64,000 nucleotides of DNA, from assembly GCF_025370775.1 (NCBI RefSeq), contig NZ_JAMXEX010000009.1, positions 113,532 to 177,531 of the forward strand, given 5' to 3'. The position numbers and the translations under genes are program-made. The stretch is from Ancylothrix sp. D3o (GTDB taxonomy: Bacteria > Cyanobacteriota > Cyanobacteriia > Cyanobacteriales > Oscillatoriaceae). A model generated the notes under the pieces. The model was not told where the DNA came from. It saw nothing but the letters and a program-made list of their open reading frames with translations, and did no database searches. Shown piece after piece: positions 7,782-17,194 of the stretch. The stretch's first letter is position 1, and every line of letters starts with the position of its first letter.

Positions 7782-10355
7782 TTAAGGTTGGGGTTTTAAC
7801 AGTGAGTTTCCTTCTGGTTGAAAGGCGGGGGTTACGGCGAAGTTCATGCGAACTAATCCTCCGGGTTCTAAACGTACTAATCTTGATTGAGAGTTACGTT
7901 CGATAAAATAATTGTTTGGCGCAAATGTGTAACCAGGTACGCTGGTTAAATCTAAAACTCCGGTTCGATAACCAGGTAAAACATTCGCTACTGAAAATAG
8001 GCCATTTGCATCTGTTGTAATGCGGTTTCCGTCATCTAAGAAAATTACGGCATTTGGCATTCCCGGTTCTCCATCTTGTTGTTCTCCATCAAAGTTTTTA
8101 TCTACGAAAACTCGTCCAATTAACGTACCGCAATCAGCTACAATTCCGGGGCGAATTGCTAATAAATGACTCGCCGGCCCATCTTTCACCTCCCCATTAT
8201 TATCACTACGTCTCCCATTTACAAAAGCTAAATTTCGCCCATTTCCTCGCATCGCATCTGGTGTCAAACGCGCCGCATAAGCAATATTTAAAACCCCCCT
8301 CGCTGGTAACGAAAAGCTTGCCGGTGCAGTAAATGTAATTTCTCTGCCGTTATTTTTTGCCGTAATTTGCACCGGCCCATTTTCCAATTCTCCTCGCGCC
8401 GAATCTCCCAAAAATGCTAACCCTAACGGCAATTGATCCGTAATATTTAAGTTATTCACCGGCACCGATGACAAGTTTCTCACAGTCAACCGATAAATCA
8501 CTGTATCCCCCGGTTCCGCCGCCATCCGATCAGCGGTTTTAATAACTTGAATTTCCTGCGCCTCACAAACCGCCGTCGCTAAATCAAACGCTGCTAAATC
8601 TAACCGTCTTGTATTCGGATCTTGCAGATTAATCGTGCCGGTTGAACTTGTATTTCCCGACGTCGCATTAATAGACCGGCCATCCAAAGCAGTCGCCGTA
8701 TAATTAATCACTCCATTCTCATTTCTGCCTACATCAATCCGAATTCTTCTTTCACTATAATTAGAATCTGGCGGCGGAATTACCACCAAAATATACCTCC
8801 TTCCCGCCTCAAGTTGACCGCTACCAAAATCAAGCAAGAAATTATAACCACCCTGATCACCATTTGTTAAGAAAAAGGGATTACTGTTTTCTTCATTTGG
8901 TGAACTCCCCACCGGAATATCATTATTAGAATTATCAGGAAACTCGGTTTCTCTTAAACTAACCAATCTTCCTAAACCTGTGCCCGTCGGATCATTGCCA
9001 TCCGCCTCATAAAGCGCCACCCGAAAGCCGGTGTAATCTGGCAATAATTCCCCAGCACATCCCGTAATTCTTCCCAACGGCGAAGTTAGCGCGTTTCTCA
9101 CCACCACCGGCGGAATAATCAACGTTTGCGACACCGGCACATCCTGTGTCCCCACCGTCACCGTTACCGACGTCCCGGTTGTTGGCGTTGGCGTCACCTG
9201 CACATCCACCCCCACCGTCACCGTCCCCCCCGGCGGAATAATCACCGGCGTTGGTGTCGTCACCGGTACCGGCGGCGTTGGTTGCGGTTCTGGTTGTGGT
9301 TGCGGTTGCGGTTGCGGTTCTGGTTGCGGTTGCGGTTGCGGTTGCGGTTGTGGTTGCGGTTCTGGTTGTGGTTGCGGTTCTGGTTCTGGTTCTGGTTCTG
9401 GTATCGGTATCGGTATCGGTCTCGGTATCGGTGTCGGACAGCCGGTGATTTGCTGATTTGCGTTTCCCGCATTCGTCACACTGTATTGCACACCCGTCAC
9501 AATTCCTGACCCAAAAATGCCATTTCTTTGAATACTATTTGTATCAGGAACTTGAAATCTTAAAGCCGTTTGCCCAGGATTTGTTACCACAAACTCGAAC
9601 CTTAAAACATTACCTTGCTGACTATTAATACCCGTCCGAATACTATTTACTTCCCGCGCAAAATCTTGACGCAATTGTGTTAAAAGTTCCGTTTGATTTG
9701 GCACCGCCGCCGTCATCGCCTGAAAAGCTGCATCAAAAGCCGTATTTGCCGGAGTATTTCGATTACTCGCACTAAGAGACGCAATTGCTTGCTGAGTTGC
9801 AGTTTCCGCCTCACCAACACTCAAACCCCCCGAAACTAATTGCGCTTTTACCAAATTTGCAAATACCGAAACTCCAACTTGTTCCGCTATATTTCTATCC
9901 AAATTTTGAATAAGATTTGCCTTAGTAGGAACCGCCTGCACAATGGCATCCCTCGCCACTGTTGCCAAAGTTCCAAATGTTGCCGAAGTTGGTTGTCCTG
10001 CTAAAGCAATCGTAGCAGCAATTACCGCTTTTGTTGCTTCCGGTTGTGTAAAACCAAGTTTAACTAATTCATCTGCCAACGCCCCACTAAAAGCACCCAC
10101 TGCTAAATTATTATTACCATCAACAATTCCCCCCGGTGTCACCGTTGCAGTGCCATTTCCCACAAATCCTAATAAAGTTGCATTTGATAACACATTAATC
10201 GGACTAGCATTCACCCCATCGCTATAACTAACTCCCGCTTGGTTTTGAATTAAACACTGCGGTTGTTCTTGCGAAAAAGCCGGCATCGCCACCCCAAACG
10301 ACAAAGGCAAAACCACAGCAGACGTAGAAAGTGTAAAATTTATTAATTTATTCAT
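7782..10355 (-). CDS. Exported DUF11/SdrD-B-like surface protein with proline-rich linker
   Basis: An 857-residue protein starting at ATG 10355. A signal peptide covers about residues 1-29 (MPAFSQEQ end). Residues about 100-250 are Ala-rich and probably helical, unusual in an otherwise beta protein. A linker at about residues 307-358 consists of PI, PE and PQ dipeptides (PEPEPQPQPEP...) encoded by a short tandem DNA repeat. At about 600-645 is a DUF11 module (VIKTADRMAAEPGDTVIYRL...), and at about 742-813 an SdrD B-like, carboxypeptidase-regulatory-type module (GRVFVDKNFDGEQQDGEPG...) of the kind that binds calcium in surface adhesins. It lies 46 bp downstream of the 188-residue gene and 74 bp upstream of the barrel gene. 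The stiff proline linker suggests a domain spanning peptidoglycan or projecting from the surface, which is inference. Confidence 0.85.
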   Translation of the reverse strand: MNKLINFTLSTSAVVLPLSFGVAMPAFSQEQPQCLIQNQAGVSYSDGVNASPINVLSNATLLGFVGNGTATVTPGGIVDGNNNLAVGAFSGALADELVKLGFTQPEATKAVIAATIALAGQPTSATFGTLATVARDAIVQAVPTKANLIQNLDRNIAEQVGVSVFANLVKAQLVSGGLSVGEAETATQQAIASLSASNRNTPANTAFDAAFQAMTAAVPNQTELLTQLRQDFAREVNSIRTGINSQQGNVLRFEFVVTNPGQTALRFQVPDTNSIQRNGIFGSGIVTGVQYSVTNAGNANQQITGCPTPIPRPIPIPIPEPEPEPEPQPQPEPQPQPQPQPQPQPEPQPQPQPQPEPQPTPPVPVTTPTPVIIPPGGTVTVGVDVQVTPTPTTGTSVTVTVGTQDVPVSQTLIIPPVVVRNALTSPLGRITGCAGELLPDYTGFRVALYEADGNDPTGTGLGRLVSLRETEFPDNSNNDIPVGSSPNEENSNPFFLTNGDQGGYNFLLDFGSGQLEAGRRYILVVIPPPDSNYSERRIRIDVGRNENGVINYTATALDGRSINATSGNTSSTGTINLQDPNTRRLDLAAFDLATAVCEAQEIQVIKTADRMAAEPGDTVIYRLTVRNLSSVPVNNLNITDQLPLGLAFLGDSARGELENGPVQITAKNNGREITFTAPASFSLPARGVLNIAYAARLTPDAMRGNGRNLAFVNGRRSDNNGEVKDGPASHLLAIRPGIVADCGTLIGRVFVDKNFDGEQQDGEPGMPNAVIFLDDGNRITTDANGLFSVANVLPGYRTGVLDLTSVPGYTFAPNNYFIERNSQSRLVRLEPGGLVRMNFAVTPAFQPEGNSLLKPQP
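9280..9435. repeat. Tandem repeat encoding the Pro-Glu/Pro-Gln linker
   Basis: On the plus strand GGTTGC and GGTTCT hexamers alternate irregularly, grading into GGTATC hexamers at the right end. On the coding (minus) strand this gives Pro-Ile, Pro-Glu and Pro-Gln dipeptides. Such short-unit arrays change length easily by slippage in multiples of two codons, keeping the frame. Confidence 0.9.
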
Positions 10356-10401
10356 TTTCGATTTTTCATAAATAAGTTAAACATCTCTTGTCCACCCTCA
10401 A

Positions 10402-10968
10402 TTACCTAACTTTTACTTGATAACTTGCCCTAAAACTTTCTGGCACAACAGGACTATCAAACACATAACGAATATGCGTATAAACATCTGCTGGTGCCGG
10501 TTGAGTTTCAACTTTTCCGTTTGGTAAAGTCACTTGAATAGTTGGATTTTCTGTAAAAGTATTCCCGCCATCAATACTGTAAATAATCCTCATTTTTGCC
10601 GTACCCATTCCCGCCACCTCCGCCGAATTTAATACATACATTGTCTGGGCTGGAATTAATTGGGTGACGACAAAATTATTCACCGGCATTTTTTGACTTT
10701 CCTCTCCCCTCACCGTATAAAGAAGAATGTCTCCGGGTTGCACTACTGCCGTTTCTCCTAATGCTTGCCAACTTACCTTATTTTTGCCATTTTCATCCTT
10801 GACAATTACCTGTTTTTGTGCATTTAAAATTAGCTTTAATTGATTGCGAACCTCCGCACCTCGGAAGTTTGGCGCTTGACTCAATACCCCAGCCGTACCA
10901 ATTAAACCGGCTAAACTTGCCGCAAAAATTGCCAAAATTCCAACTTTAAAACCAAATAAATTTTTCAT
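10402..10968 (-). CDS. Small exported protein of the DUF11 surface cluster
   Basis: 188 residues, starting at ATG 10968. The hydrophobic N-terminus (about residues 8-30) is a signal peptide or anchor. The remainder is beta-rich and reads like a single DUF11-type module: GDILLYTVRGEESQ, VVTQLIPAQTMYVLNSAEVAG, and a YSIDGGNTF segment shared in style with the 853-residue neighbour (ISTDGGQTW). It lies between the two large DUF11 proteins with gaps of 72 and 46 bp, so it is very likely co-transcribed and part of the same structure. No specific function is recognised. Confidence 0.8.
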   Translation of the reverse strand: MKNLFGFKVGILAIFAASLAGLIGTAGVLSQAPNFRGAEVRNQLKLILNAQKQVIVKDENGKNKVSWQALGETAVVQPGDILLYTVRGEESQKMPVNNFVVTQLIPAQTMYVLNSAEVAGMGTAKMRIIYSIDGGNTFTENPTIQVTLPNGKVETQPAPADVYTHIRYVFDSPVVPESFRASYQVKVR

Positions 10969-11040
10969 AGCTTTGTCATTAATTAGTGGTGATTTGTGCT
11001 TGAAATTAGGAAAAAATTATCAATTTTGAATCCGCCAATT

Positions 11041-13596
11041 TTAATTAACCCTCCTTTGAAAAATAAAAGTCCCCGATTGTGTTGGCTGGACAGGATTTCT
11101 GACTTGTAAAATATATTTAGTCACATCAGTATCTAAACTGATGCCGGTGATATCCCCAACCGAATTATTAGCCGGCCTGCCATTAAAAAATCGAATAATT
11201 CCCCCCGTTGAATCCACAGCCGAACCCGGCACATTACTCGTATCAATTCCTGTCGTCGCGTTATTATCTTGATCCGCATTATCATTATCCAACGCCCAAC
11301 TATTGCCATTAGGATTACTCGCTGAATCAAAAGTCGTCCCATCTTCAACCACCGTAATATTATTAGCAGTTAAAATTAGATTTCCCACCGGCCCGGTTTC
11401 GGAAATATTGGTATAAGTAATCCGAAACTCAATTAAATTACCCGGTGAGGGATTTTTTGTATCATTGCTAAAGACATCTTGACCCGCAGGAACCGCAGGG
11501 CCGGTGCCTTGCAAAATTCGCGTTTCTTTTGTAACTTTCAAAAAGCCGGTATAAACCCGATTAATCACCGTATTACTCGGTTCACCGGCCCCAGGAACCC
11601 CATCACCATTACTATCAACAAAAGTAGTAATTGGCACCGGAAATCCCGTCAATTGTGGCACCGAAGGTAAATCAATATTGACGTTGTAATCGATACTTTG
11701 ATTTGGCGCCACATTGGGAATCACAATCGGCGGTTCAGCAGATGTAAAACCGCTTGTGGGATTGTAGGTATAAACAACGCTTCTGCCACCATAATTAATC
11801 GTGACTTGTGTTCCCGCCGGAATACTATTAATGTTGGCCGGTGGAGTTGGTAAAAGAGTAATATTAATAGGCGAAGCCGAAGTATTTTGTACCGTATTTA
11901 TGAAATCGACACTCGGAGGATCAACCGGCAAAGCTGGGTCAATTCCAGGGGGAATAGGGGCTGATTTATTGGCAAAATCATCATTATTTTGACTCGGCCC
12001 CACTACAGCGCTATTACCTTGAGGGCCATTCGCCAGAGCACCCGTAGCAGCGGTAACTGTATAAATTGTTGATTCGCCGCCGGGGCCGATGCCGGTGTTA
12101 TTGTTGCCAGTATCAATGCCGGTAATAGCAGTGTTGGCGATGCCGTTGGGGATGATCGGGTTGCCGGTGCTATCGACCGGAGGTGGTGTACCATCATCGT
12201 TGAAATTAGCAGGGCTTTGGTCGCCCGACTCGTCATAAACAGCTTTGTTGGCAATTCCTGGGGTAGCGCCAAACACTTGTGAGATATTGGCGATAGTTGT
12301 GCTGTTGGTGATGGCGGAGGTAATGACAGTAAAACTAAAGCCGGTAACGATGGTACCTTTGGCAATGGTGCCCTCAAAGATAAAGCCAATGCGGGTTACG
12401 TTGGCGAGTCCGCTGATCGGTTGGTTGTTGGGGTTGGTGAACCATTGTGCTTGTAAGGCGTTAACGGTGGTGGGATCGTCGCGGGTAAATACCACTTGCC
12501 ACCCCGCCGGCGGTGTGGGAATGGCGGTGAGGACGGTGCCGGTGGGGATGACATCCGATATTAAAATGCGTGTTACTTGGCTGTTGTTGAGAGTGATCGG
12601 GGTGCCGGTGAGATCGGCGGGGATGATGTTTGTGCTGCTACCGGCAGGGGTTTGGTTACGGACTTCGAGAGCAAGGTTATAGGTGAGGCGGTCGTCTGTT
12701 GGGTCGGCAGGGTTGCCAACATTACTCGCCGCCAAGGTTTTATATAAGGCCGGCAATGCTTGGGGTGGGGCACCGATGGTGATGCTTTGGCTGGCGCTGG
12801 CTTCGCGGCTGCCATTGATGGGGTTGCCGTTAGCTTCGCCGTTGATGCCAGCATCCGGGTTATCAACAGTGAAAATGTCGGTGTCTTCGGGTGTACGCGG
12901 TTGATTTTGGCTGTTATTGGGGGTGTTGCCAAGTTTGACGCTGAGACTGTTGCCGTCACTGGCATCGGCGTTTACGGTGACAGGAACGCGGACTCGAATT
13001 GAGCCTTGTTGGGGAATAGAGGCGGTGAAGAATTCGGCAGCCGTGATCTCTATCCAGGTTTGGCCGCCGTCGGTACTAATTTGGAGGTTGCCTGTGACAG
13101 TGCCGGGGCCGGTGATGTTGGCGGCGTTGGGGATGCGGAAACGGGTGGGATCGTTACCAACGTTGGTTACGGTGAAGTCGAAGTAAAGGAGGTCGCCTGG
13201 TTCGACGTCGCTGTTACCGTCTACTTCTGTAATGCCGCTTGGTGTGACGGTGATGCCGGCAACTTCGGCTACGGTGATAAAGACTTTGTTGGAGGTGACG
13301 GAGTTGGTTTGGCCGGTGGTTGGATCTTGAAAAGTGCCGGTGGCTTCGTTTTCGATGCGGGTACCGGCGGGGGTGAGTTGGGCTAGGGTGAGTTTTGACA
13401 TTATTAAAATTGTCAAAGGCAACAAAATGAGGGCAATTAAGCCGTTGCTTGGGTTATTTTTTTTTTCAATTTGTTGGGAATTTTCCTGATGTTGTTGGTT
13501 TTGCCAGAAAGGGAGGTTAGCGGGTTTGAAACGAGGCGATAGTTTTTTGTTTTTGGCTTTTTGAGCTTTTTGGGGTGGTTGATTTTCTTTTGTCAC
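11041..13596 (-). CDS. Large DUF11-type surface protein, first gene of the cluster
   Basis: About 851 residues. The frame has no ATG at its start. GTG at 13596 has a GGAG nine bases upstream and is preferred; TTG at 13602 is only 3 bases from that GGAG. A charged N-terminal stretch of about 50 residues (rich in K, Q, N) precedes a hydrophobic segment (LIALILLPLTILIM) ending in LTLAQ, so this is an unusually long signal peptide or a membrane anchor. The rest is N, T, P and G rich with repeated Ig-like DUF11 strands (VEPGDLLYFDFTVTNVGNDP; NLIEFRITYTNISETGP). No cysteine pairs or enzyme motifs are apparent. It heads the run of six minus-strand surface genes and has an unusually long leader. Function is inferred only as a surface or cell-wall-associated structural protein. 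Confidence 0.85.
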   Translation of the reverse strand: MTKENQPPQKAQKAKNKKLSPRFKPANLPFWQNQQHQENSQQIEKKNNPSNGLIALILLPLTILIMSKLTLAQLTPAGTRIENEATGTFQDPTTGQTNSVTSNKVFITVAEVAGITVTPSGITEVDGNSDVEPGDLLYFDFTVTNVGNDPTRFRIPNAANITGPGTVTGNLQISTDGGQTWIEITAAEFFTASIPQQGSIRVRVPVTVNADASDGNSLSVKLGNTPNNSQNQPRTPEDTDIFTVDNPDAGINGEANGNPINGSREASASQSITIGAPPQALPALYKTLAASNVGNPADPTDDRLTYNLALEVRNQTPAGSSTNIIPADLTGTPITLNNSQVTRILISDVIPTGTVLTAIPTPPAGWQVVFTRDDPTTVNALQAQWFTNPNNQPISGLANVTRIGFIFEGTIAKGTIVTGFSFTVITSAITNSTTIANISQVFGATPGIANKAVYDESGDQSPANFNDDGTPPPVDSTGNPIIPNGIANTAITGIDTGNNNTGIGPGGESTIYTVTAATGALANGPQGNSAVVGPSQNNDDFANKSAPIPPGIDPALPVDPPSVDFINTVQNTSASPINITLLPTPPANINSIPAGTQVTINYGGRSVVYTYNPTSGFTSAEPPIVIPNVAPNQSIDYNVNIDLPSVPQLTGFPVPITTFVDSNGDGVPGAGEPSNTVINRVYTGFLKVTKETRILQGTGPAVPAGQDVFSNDTKNPSPGNLIEFRITYTNISETGPVGNLILTANNITVVEDGTTFDSASNPNGNSWALDNDNADQDNNATTGIDTSNVPGSAVDSTGGIIRFFNGRPANNSVGDITGISLDTDVTKYILQVRNPVQPTQSGTFIFQRRVN

Positions 13597-13650
13597 TGCC
13601 AAATACTCCGAGAAGATAAATTTAGTTATTTTTAGGCAATAAAATTTTGT

Positions 13651-13675
13651 GTGTTGTTTTGGGAATAAACAACAC
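13651..13675 (-). promoter_or_regulatory. Perfect 9-bp inverted repeat in the leader of the surface operon
   Basis: GTGTTGTTT, a 7-base loop, then AAACAACAC. It lies 55 bp upstream of the GTG start at 13596. There is no following T run, so it is more likely an RNA hairpin or protein-binding site than a terminator. Confidence 0.5.
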
Positions 13676-13782
13676 GTTATAAGAATAAGCTGGTCTAAAA
13701 AGAGGATTTTTACGCGCTAGACGTTAACTAATTTTTTGGCAAAAAAGTTTCGTTAGCTACAGAAAATTTTCCTGTAAAAGCA

Positions 13783-13945
13783 AAAATACTCAAGGGATTA
13801 TGTAGATGCTTCCTGAAGGTACACGCCGTCGGTGGGGTTGGACAAGTTTGTTTCCAAGCCAGCCGGAGGGAGATCCCCGGTTTCTGCTTTGTTTTGGTTT
13901 GCCCGTGTTTTGTATTGCACCCGATACCCATCTGTAGCCAGATAT
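13783..13945 (-). ncRNA. Candidate structured leader RNA (unclassified)
   Basis: Read on the minus strand, AGATG near the 5' end can pair with CATCT near the 3' end. Inside that, ACACG pairs with CGTGT. Within this second stem are CCGG/CCGG and TTGG/CCAA helices, and GTAT/ATAC forms a hairpin in the connecting segment. The segment contains AAACCGGGGA and GGGCAAACC, words that recall the c-di-AMP and c-di-GMP riboswitch families, but the other invariant parts of both are missing. It lies about 190 bases upstream of the surface operon. Low confidence that it is a functional RNA. Confidence 0.25.
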
Positions 13946-14515
13946 TTTTTTTATCTGAGAAATTGTTTTTATCATTTTTTTACCCCCTTTGTCTAGTAGG
14001 GAAACGTTTATTTTTGGGGAGAGTTTTTTTGAGGCTGACAATTTTTGAGGGTGGCCCGTAGGCTTTTGGCGCAGTTCTTGAGTTGCGGTTCTATTCTAGT
14101 TGGGGTCTAGGTTTTGGTGTATAAGTTCGTTTGTCTTTTGGTTTGTAACAAGTGCCCACCGGCACCGCCTTGAGATTTTTGGAAAAATTAATTATTCAGA
14201 AATTTAAGGTTTTCCTGGCTGGGGAATATTTAAAGATTAAAAAAATGGGAGATTTTTAGCTATAGAGATATTTTTGTTTTTGGGAGTTGGCATATTGATT
14301 AAGAAATATCTGCGAATTTGTCTGTTTTTGTGTGTCGGAGAGGCTGGCAATAATCACTGCTAGGGGTTGCTTTTTTGCAGGAATTATGATAATAAGAACC
14401 TAAGCTTTTACCGCCTTTTTCTTATAGGGATGTTCAGCAATTTTTCCCCACCCTTACGTTATGGGTAGGGGGGGAGAGGTTAGAGTATGCCAGCCAAAAC
14501 TAAATGCTTTTAGTA

Positions 14516-15409
14516 TCAGTTTGTTTGGGAAGCTTTCACCCATTTATTGGCAAGAAGAGTTTTTCTGTGTTTTCTCTGCGAAAAAAGGGCAATTCCTGCC
14601 AAAGCAAATAAGCCAAAAAGTTGCTGAGGTTCGGGGACGCTTTCTGCTGGGGGTAAGGTGGAGAGGGAACCGTTTTTGAGAAAAACAACAGAATCCATGA
14701 GGCCGTCACCGCTATCTTTGAGGTTGATGGTGAGGGTGTTGCGAGCGCTGCGGTTGAGGAGTCCTTGAAAGGTTAGGGTTTTGGTATAGCCGTCCAATTT
14801 GGTAAGGGTGTTGGGTGCGGCGGGGTTGTTGATATAGTCTGGGTGATAGGGGCCGGCGGGGTTAGCAACTAGGTTGCTGATGGTGACATCTGAGCCATCG
14901 CTGAGTTTGGCGAGGTTGACGCCGTTGAGGAGAAGTTGAAATGAGTCGTTGAAGTCTGGCTCGCCGCCAAACTCGGCAAATTCTTCTGAGCCAAAAACGT
15001 ATTCAAAGAATAATTCGTTGACTGAGTTGTTGGCATCAAAGCTGATGTTGAGCGAGATGTCATCGCCGGTGGTGCCTTCGATGTCGAAGTCGTTGCTGAG
15101 GTCGGTGGCGAAATCAAAACGTTGTCCGTCTTCTGTATTTTGCCCTGCAATGTCGGCCATACTGCCGGTGCTGAGGGCGATGCCTGAGCCTAAACCAAAG
15201 GGGTCATTTTCAAAAAGGCCAAAGGCTTCGGGAGAGCCGGTGGTTGAAACTGAGAAGTTGCTCAGGCCGGTGGTGTTGCCCAAAAGCGAGTTAAGTAAGG
15301 TAGTGGTGTTGCTGTTTTGGGTCAGGGTAAATGCCTTTACCGGAAGTGTGGTAAGGCTGGTGATCGCTGCAAAGGCTAATAGGGCCGTTGTGCCGGTGAT
15401 GTATTTCAT
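14516..15409 (-). CDS. Choice-of-anchor L domain PEP-CTERM protein
   Basis: About 297 residues. I choose ATG at 15409 because an AAGGGA ribosome site precedes it and a clean signal peptide (MKYITGTTALLAFAAITSL...) starts there; the frame remains open 46 codons further upstream. Motifs of the choice-of-anchor L domain are present in order: GIALSTGSM near residue 90, YVFGSEEFAEF near 155, NDSFQLLLNG near 175, and DSVVFL near 260. The C-terminus has the PEP-CTERM sorting signal: VPEPQQ, a hydrophobic stretch (LFGLFALAGIALF), then basic residues (SQRKHRK), followed by an extra 15-residue tail. Such proteins are exported and processed by an exosortase, often into exopolysaccharide matrix. It lies between the surface operon and the min genes. 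The substrate or partner is unknown. Confidence 0.88.
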   Translation of the reverse strand: MKYITGTTALLAFAAITSLTTLPVKAFTLTQNSNTTTLLNSLLGNTTGLSNFSVSTTGSPEAFGLFENDPFGLGSGIALSTGSMADIAGQNTEDGQRFDFATDLSNDFDIEGTTGDDISLNISFDANNSVNELFFEYVFGSEEFAEFGGEPDFNDSFQLLLNGVNLAKLSDGSDVTISNLVANPAGPYHPDYINNPAAPNTLTKLDGYTKTLTFQGLLNRSARNTLTINLKDSGDGLMDSVVFLKNGSLSTLPPAESVPEPQQLFGLFALAGIALFSQRKHRKTLLANKWVKASQTN

Positions 15410-15878
15410 GGTTCCCTTGCCCCGGTCGGGTCGTAGATGCTGTAATTGTATGCCTATCTTTGGGTTAGCGGAAAAGCGGGTTAGAGGTGTGAAGTTACCT
15501 ATTTCTACGCTTGCTAAAAAATCAGGCTTGTGTCTAGCTTGCCACAACCGAGTAAAACGGTCTTAACTTTAAGGAAAATTTTTACAAACTTTAATAAAAT
15601 TTAAAGAAATTGCACGGTCGAGCCCGTGTTTTCCGCAGGAGATGATGAGAATTATGTTTTGTCGGGCTTGAAAACGAGTGTATATACGGTTTTTTATGAT
15701 TAGGGAACAGAAAAACCCGGTCTCCCATCAAGAAACCGGGTTTTTAGAATTGCTTTGTTTACTTCATGTAGCAGAAAAGCGCTATAGCTATAACCACAAA
15801 AGGCCAAGCCTTGCTCTGTGTTGATTTAGGCGCGAAATTTATTGAATTTGTGTAGTTTTTAGGGAAAAAAGAGGCCGG
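15410..15878. other. 469-bp intergenic region between minE and the PEP-CTERM gene
   Basis: The left 240 bp are the upstream region of the PEP-CTERM gene, with an AT-rich stretch near 15560-15610. A terminator hairpin lies at 15711-15745. The 130 bp between it and the minE stop codon contain nothing I recognise. Confidence 0.6.
15711..15745 (-). terminator. Bidirectional rho-independent terminator after minCDE
   Basis: AAAAACCCGGT and ACCGGGTTTTT form an 11-bp perfect stem with a 13-base loop. A T run is present on either strand. In the minus direction it follows minE by about 130 bp. The same stem sequence is reused at 23789-23818. Confidence 0.8.
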
Positions 15879-16187
15879 TTAAGGTTCGATGGGGGTGTCG
15901 GGAATAACTTCAGGCTCAGGATTTGCCCGAACTCGGCGGATCGGTAAATTGGCGATGAGGGCGGTAGCTCGCTGATTGCTTTCGAGGGAAAATTCTAAGG
16001 CTTCGGTATCGATTTCGACATAGCGGGAAACGACTTCTAGGATTTCTTTCTGCATGGACTGTACCATCTCTGGAGAGAGGGCGGCGCGGTCATGGGCAAT
16101 CACCAATTTGAGGCGACGCTTGACTTCTTCACGACTGGTATCAGTGCCGGCGCGAAATAAAATTCTGTCCAGAAGTTCGCTGAGCAT
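15879..16187 (-). CDS. minE: Cell division topological specificity factor MinE
   Basis: 102 residues, normal for cyanobacterial MinE. The N-terminal MinD-binding and membrane part ([12 protein letters not shown]) is followed by the conserved [13 protein letters not shown] segment, with [25 protein letters not shown] in the topological specificity domain, then a variable Pro/Glu tail. MinE stimulates MinD ATPase and keeps the division inhibitor away from midcell. It starts 29 bp after the minD stop codon and is the last gene of minC-minD-minE. Confidence 0.97.
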   Translation of the reverse strand: MLSELLDRILFRAGTDTSREEVKRRLKLVIAHDRAALSPEMVQSMQKEILEVVSRYVEIDTEALEFSLESNQRATALIANLPIRRVRANPEPEVIPDTPIEP

Positions 16188-16216
16188 GGCGTTTAGGGGT
16201 ATCGAATAGAAAGCGA

Positions 16217-17017
16217 TTAGTTTTTAGAGAAAAGTTTACGGAACCAGGAAAAAAAGCCATCTTGTTGTCCATTGAGGTCAAGAAATTCGATTTTTTGACC
16301 TTCTAACCGGCGGGCAATATGATCGAAGGCGGTACCAGCGAGGGAGGTGGTTTCGCTTAAAACTAAGGGTTCTCCCCGGTTGGTGGAAACGATAACTTTT
16401 TCATCATCGGGAATGACTCCGATGAGGGGAATTGCTAAAATTTCTTGGACATCTTGTACTGACATCATATCGTTGGCTTGTACCATTGCAGGTCTAAGCC
16501 GGTTGACAATCAATCTGATGCGTTTGATGCCGTTGGCTTCGAGTAAGCCTACTACGCGGTCAGCATCTCGCACAGAGGCAATTTCTGGGGTGCTGACGAT
16601 CAGGGCTTCTTTTGCACCGGCGATAGCGTTTTGAAAGCCTTGTTCGATGCCGGCGGGACTGTCAATCAGGATATAGTCATACTTTGTTGCCAGTTCGCTG
16701 ACCAAGGTGTTCATTTGGTCGGGGCTGACGACATCTTTCATGCGGTTTTGGGCTGCCGGTAATAAGACTAAACGGGGTTGGCGTTTGTCTTTAACTAAGG
16801 CTTGTTCAAGCCGACATTCTCCGGCTAAAACTTCGACGGCGGTGTACACGATGCGGTTTTCTAAACCTAATAGTAAGTCGAGGTTTCTTAGTCCGAAATC
16901 TGCATCGACTACAGCCACCTGGCGACCTAGTTTTGCTAGAGCCATTCCCAGATTAGCGGTACAGGTGGTTTTGCCCACCCCTCCTTTACCAGACGTGATG
17001 ACGATTATGCGACTCAT
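16217..17017 (-). CDS. minD: Septum site-determining ATPase MinD
   Basis: 266 residues, full length. The deviant Walker A motif GKGGVGKTT (residues 10-18, with K11 and K16) is present. [12 protein letters not shown] carries the switch I aspartate near residue 40, and [12 protein letters not shown] is the switch II/Walker B region near 120. The C-terminus ends in an amphipathic membrane-targeting helix ([12 protein letters not shown]). MinD binds membrane as an ATP dimer and recruits MinC. It lies 177 bp downstream of minC and 29 bp upstream of minE. Confidence 0.98.
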   Translation of the reverse strand: MSRIIVITSGKGGVGKTTCTANLGMALAKLGRQVAVVDADFGLRNLDLLLGLENRIVYTAVEVLAGECRLEQALVKDKRQPRLVLLPAAQNRMKDVVSPDQMNTLVSELATKYDYILIDSPAGIEQGFQNAIAGAKEALIVSTPEIASVRDADRVVGLLEANGIKRIRLIVNRLRPAMVQANDMMSVQDVQEILAIPLIGVIPDDEKVIVSTNRGEPLVLSETTSLAGTAFDHIARRLEGQKIEFLDLNGQQDGFFSWFRKLFSKN

Positions 17018-17194
17018 GTACTGTAGAACTTACGAACTGACTGGTTATTAAGACAGATTTGGCTTTGACGCTCAACCAGATCGCCTGTGTTTTGTTTTCC
17101 GCTTTGACTTGGGTTTGTCCCGGTTGATTCGGGTCTACCGGCAGAGGATTAAATTTACCACAGTCTGAGCGTGGCAAGTGTAGTTTGCTGTAAT

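Larger units (their letters stand above)
13603..14515. other. 913-bp intergenic leader/promoter region of the surface operon
   Basis: No convincing gene. Read on the minus strand, it holds a perfect 9-bp hairpin (GTGTTGTTT/AAACAACAC at 13651-13675) about 50 bases before the first surface gene, and further upstream a GC-richer island (13783-13945) that can form nested stems. The part from 14050 to 14515 is AT-rich, with nothing I can name. Confidence 0.5.

Noticed and set aside
9126-9509. Arg/Trp-rich plus-strand frame opposite the proline linker
   Set aside because: Its composition is the reverse complement of the hexamer array; an antisense shadow.
13783-13945. Match to c-di-AMP (ydaO) or c-di-GMP (GEMM) riboswitch
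   Set aside because: Only isolated words fit (AAACCGGGGA; GGGCAAACC). The GGGGTGAA and CGTCAGCTAAC parts of ydaO and the GACGCAAAGCC part of GEMM are absent.
13790-14041. 83-codon minus-strand frame upstream of the surface operon
   Set aside because: No ribosome site, no recognisable protein features, and it overlaps the candidate structured leader.
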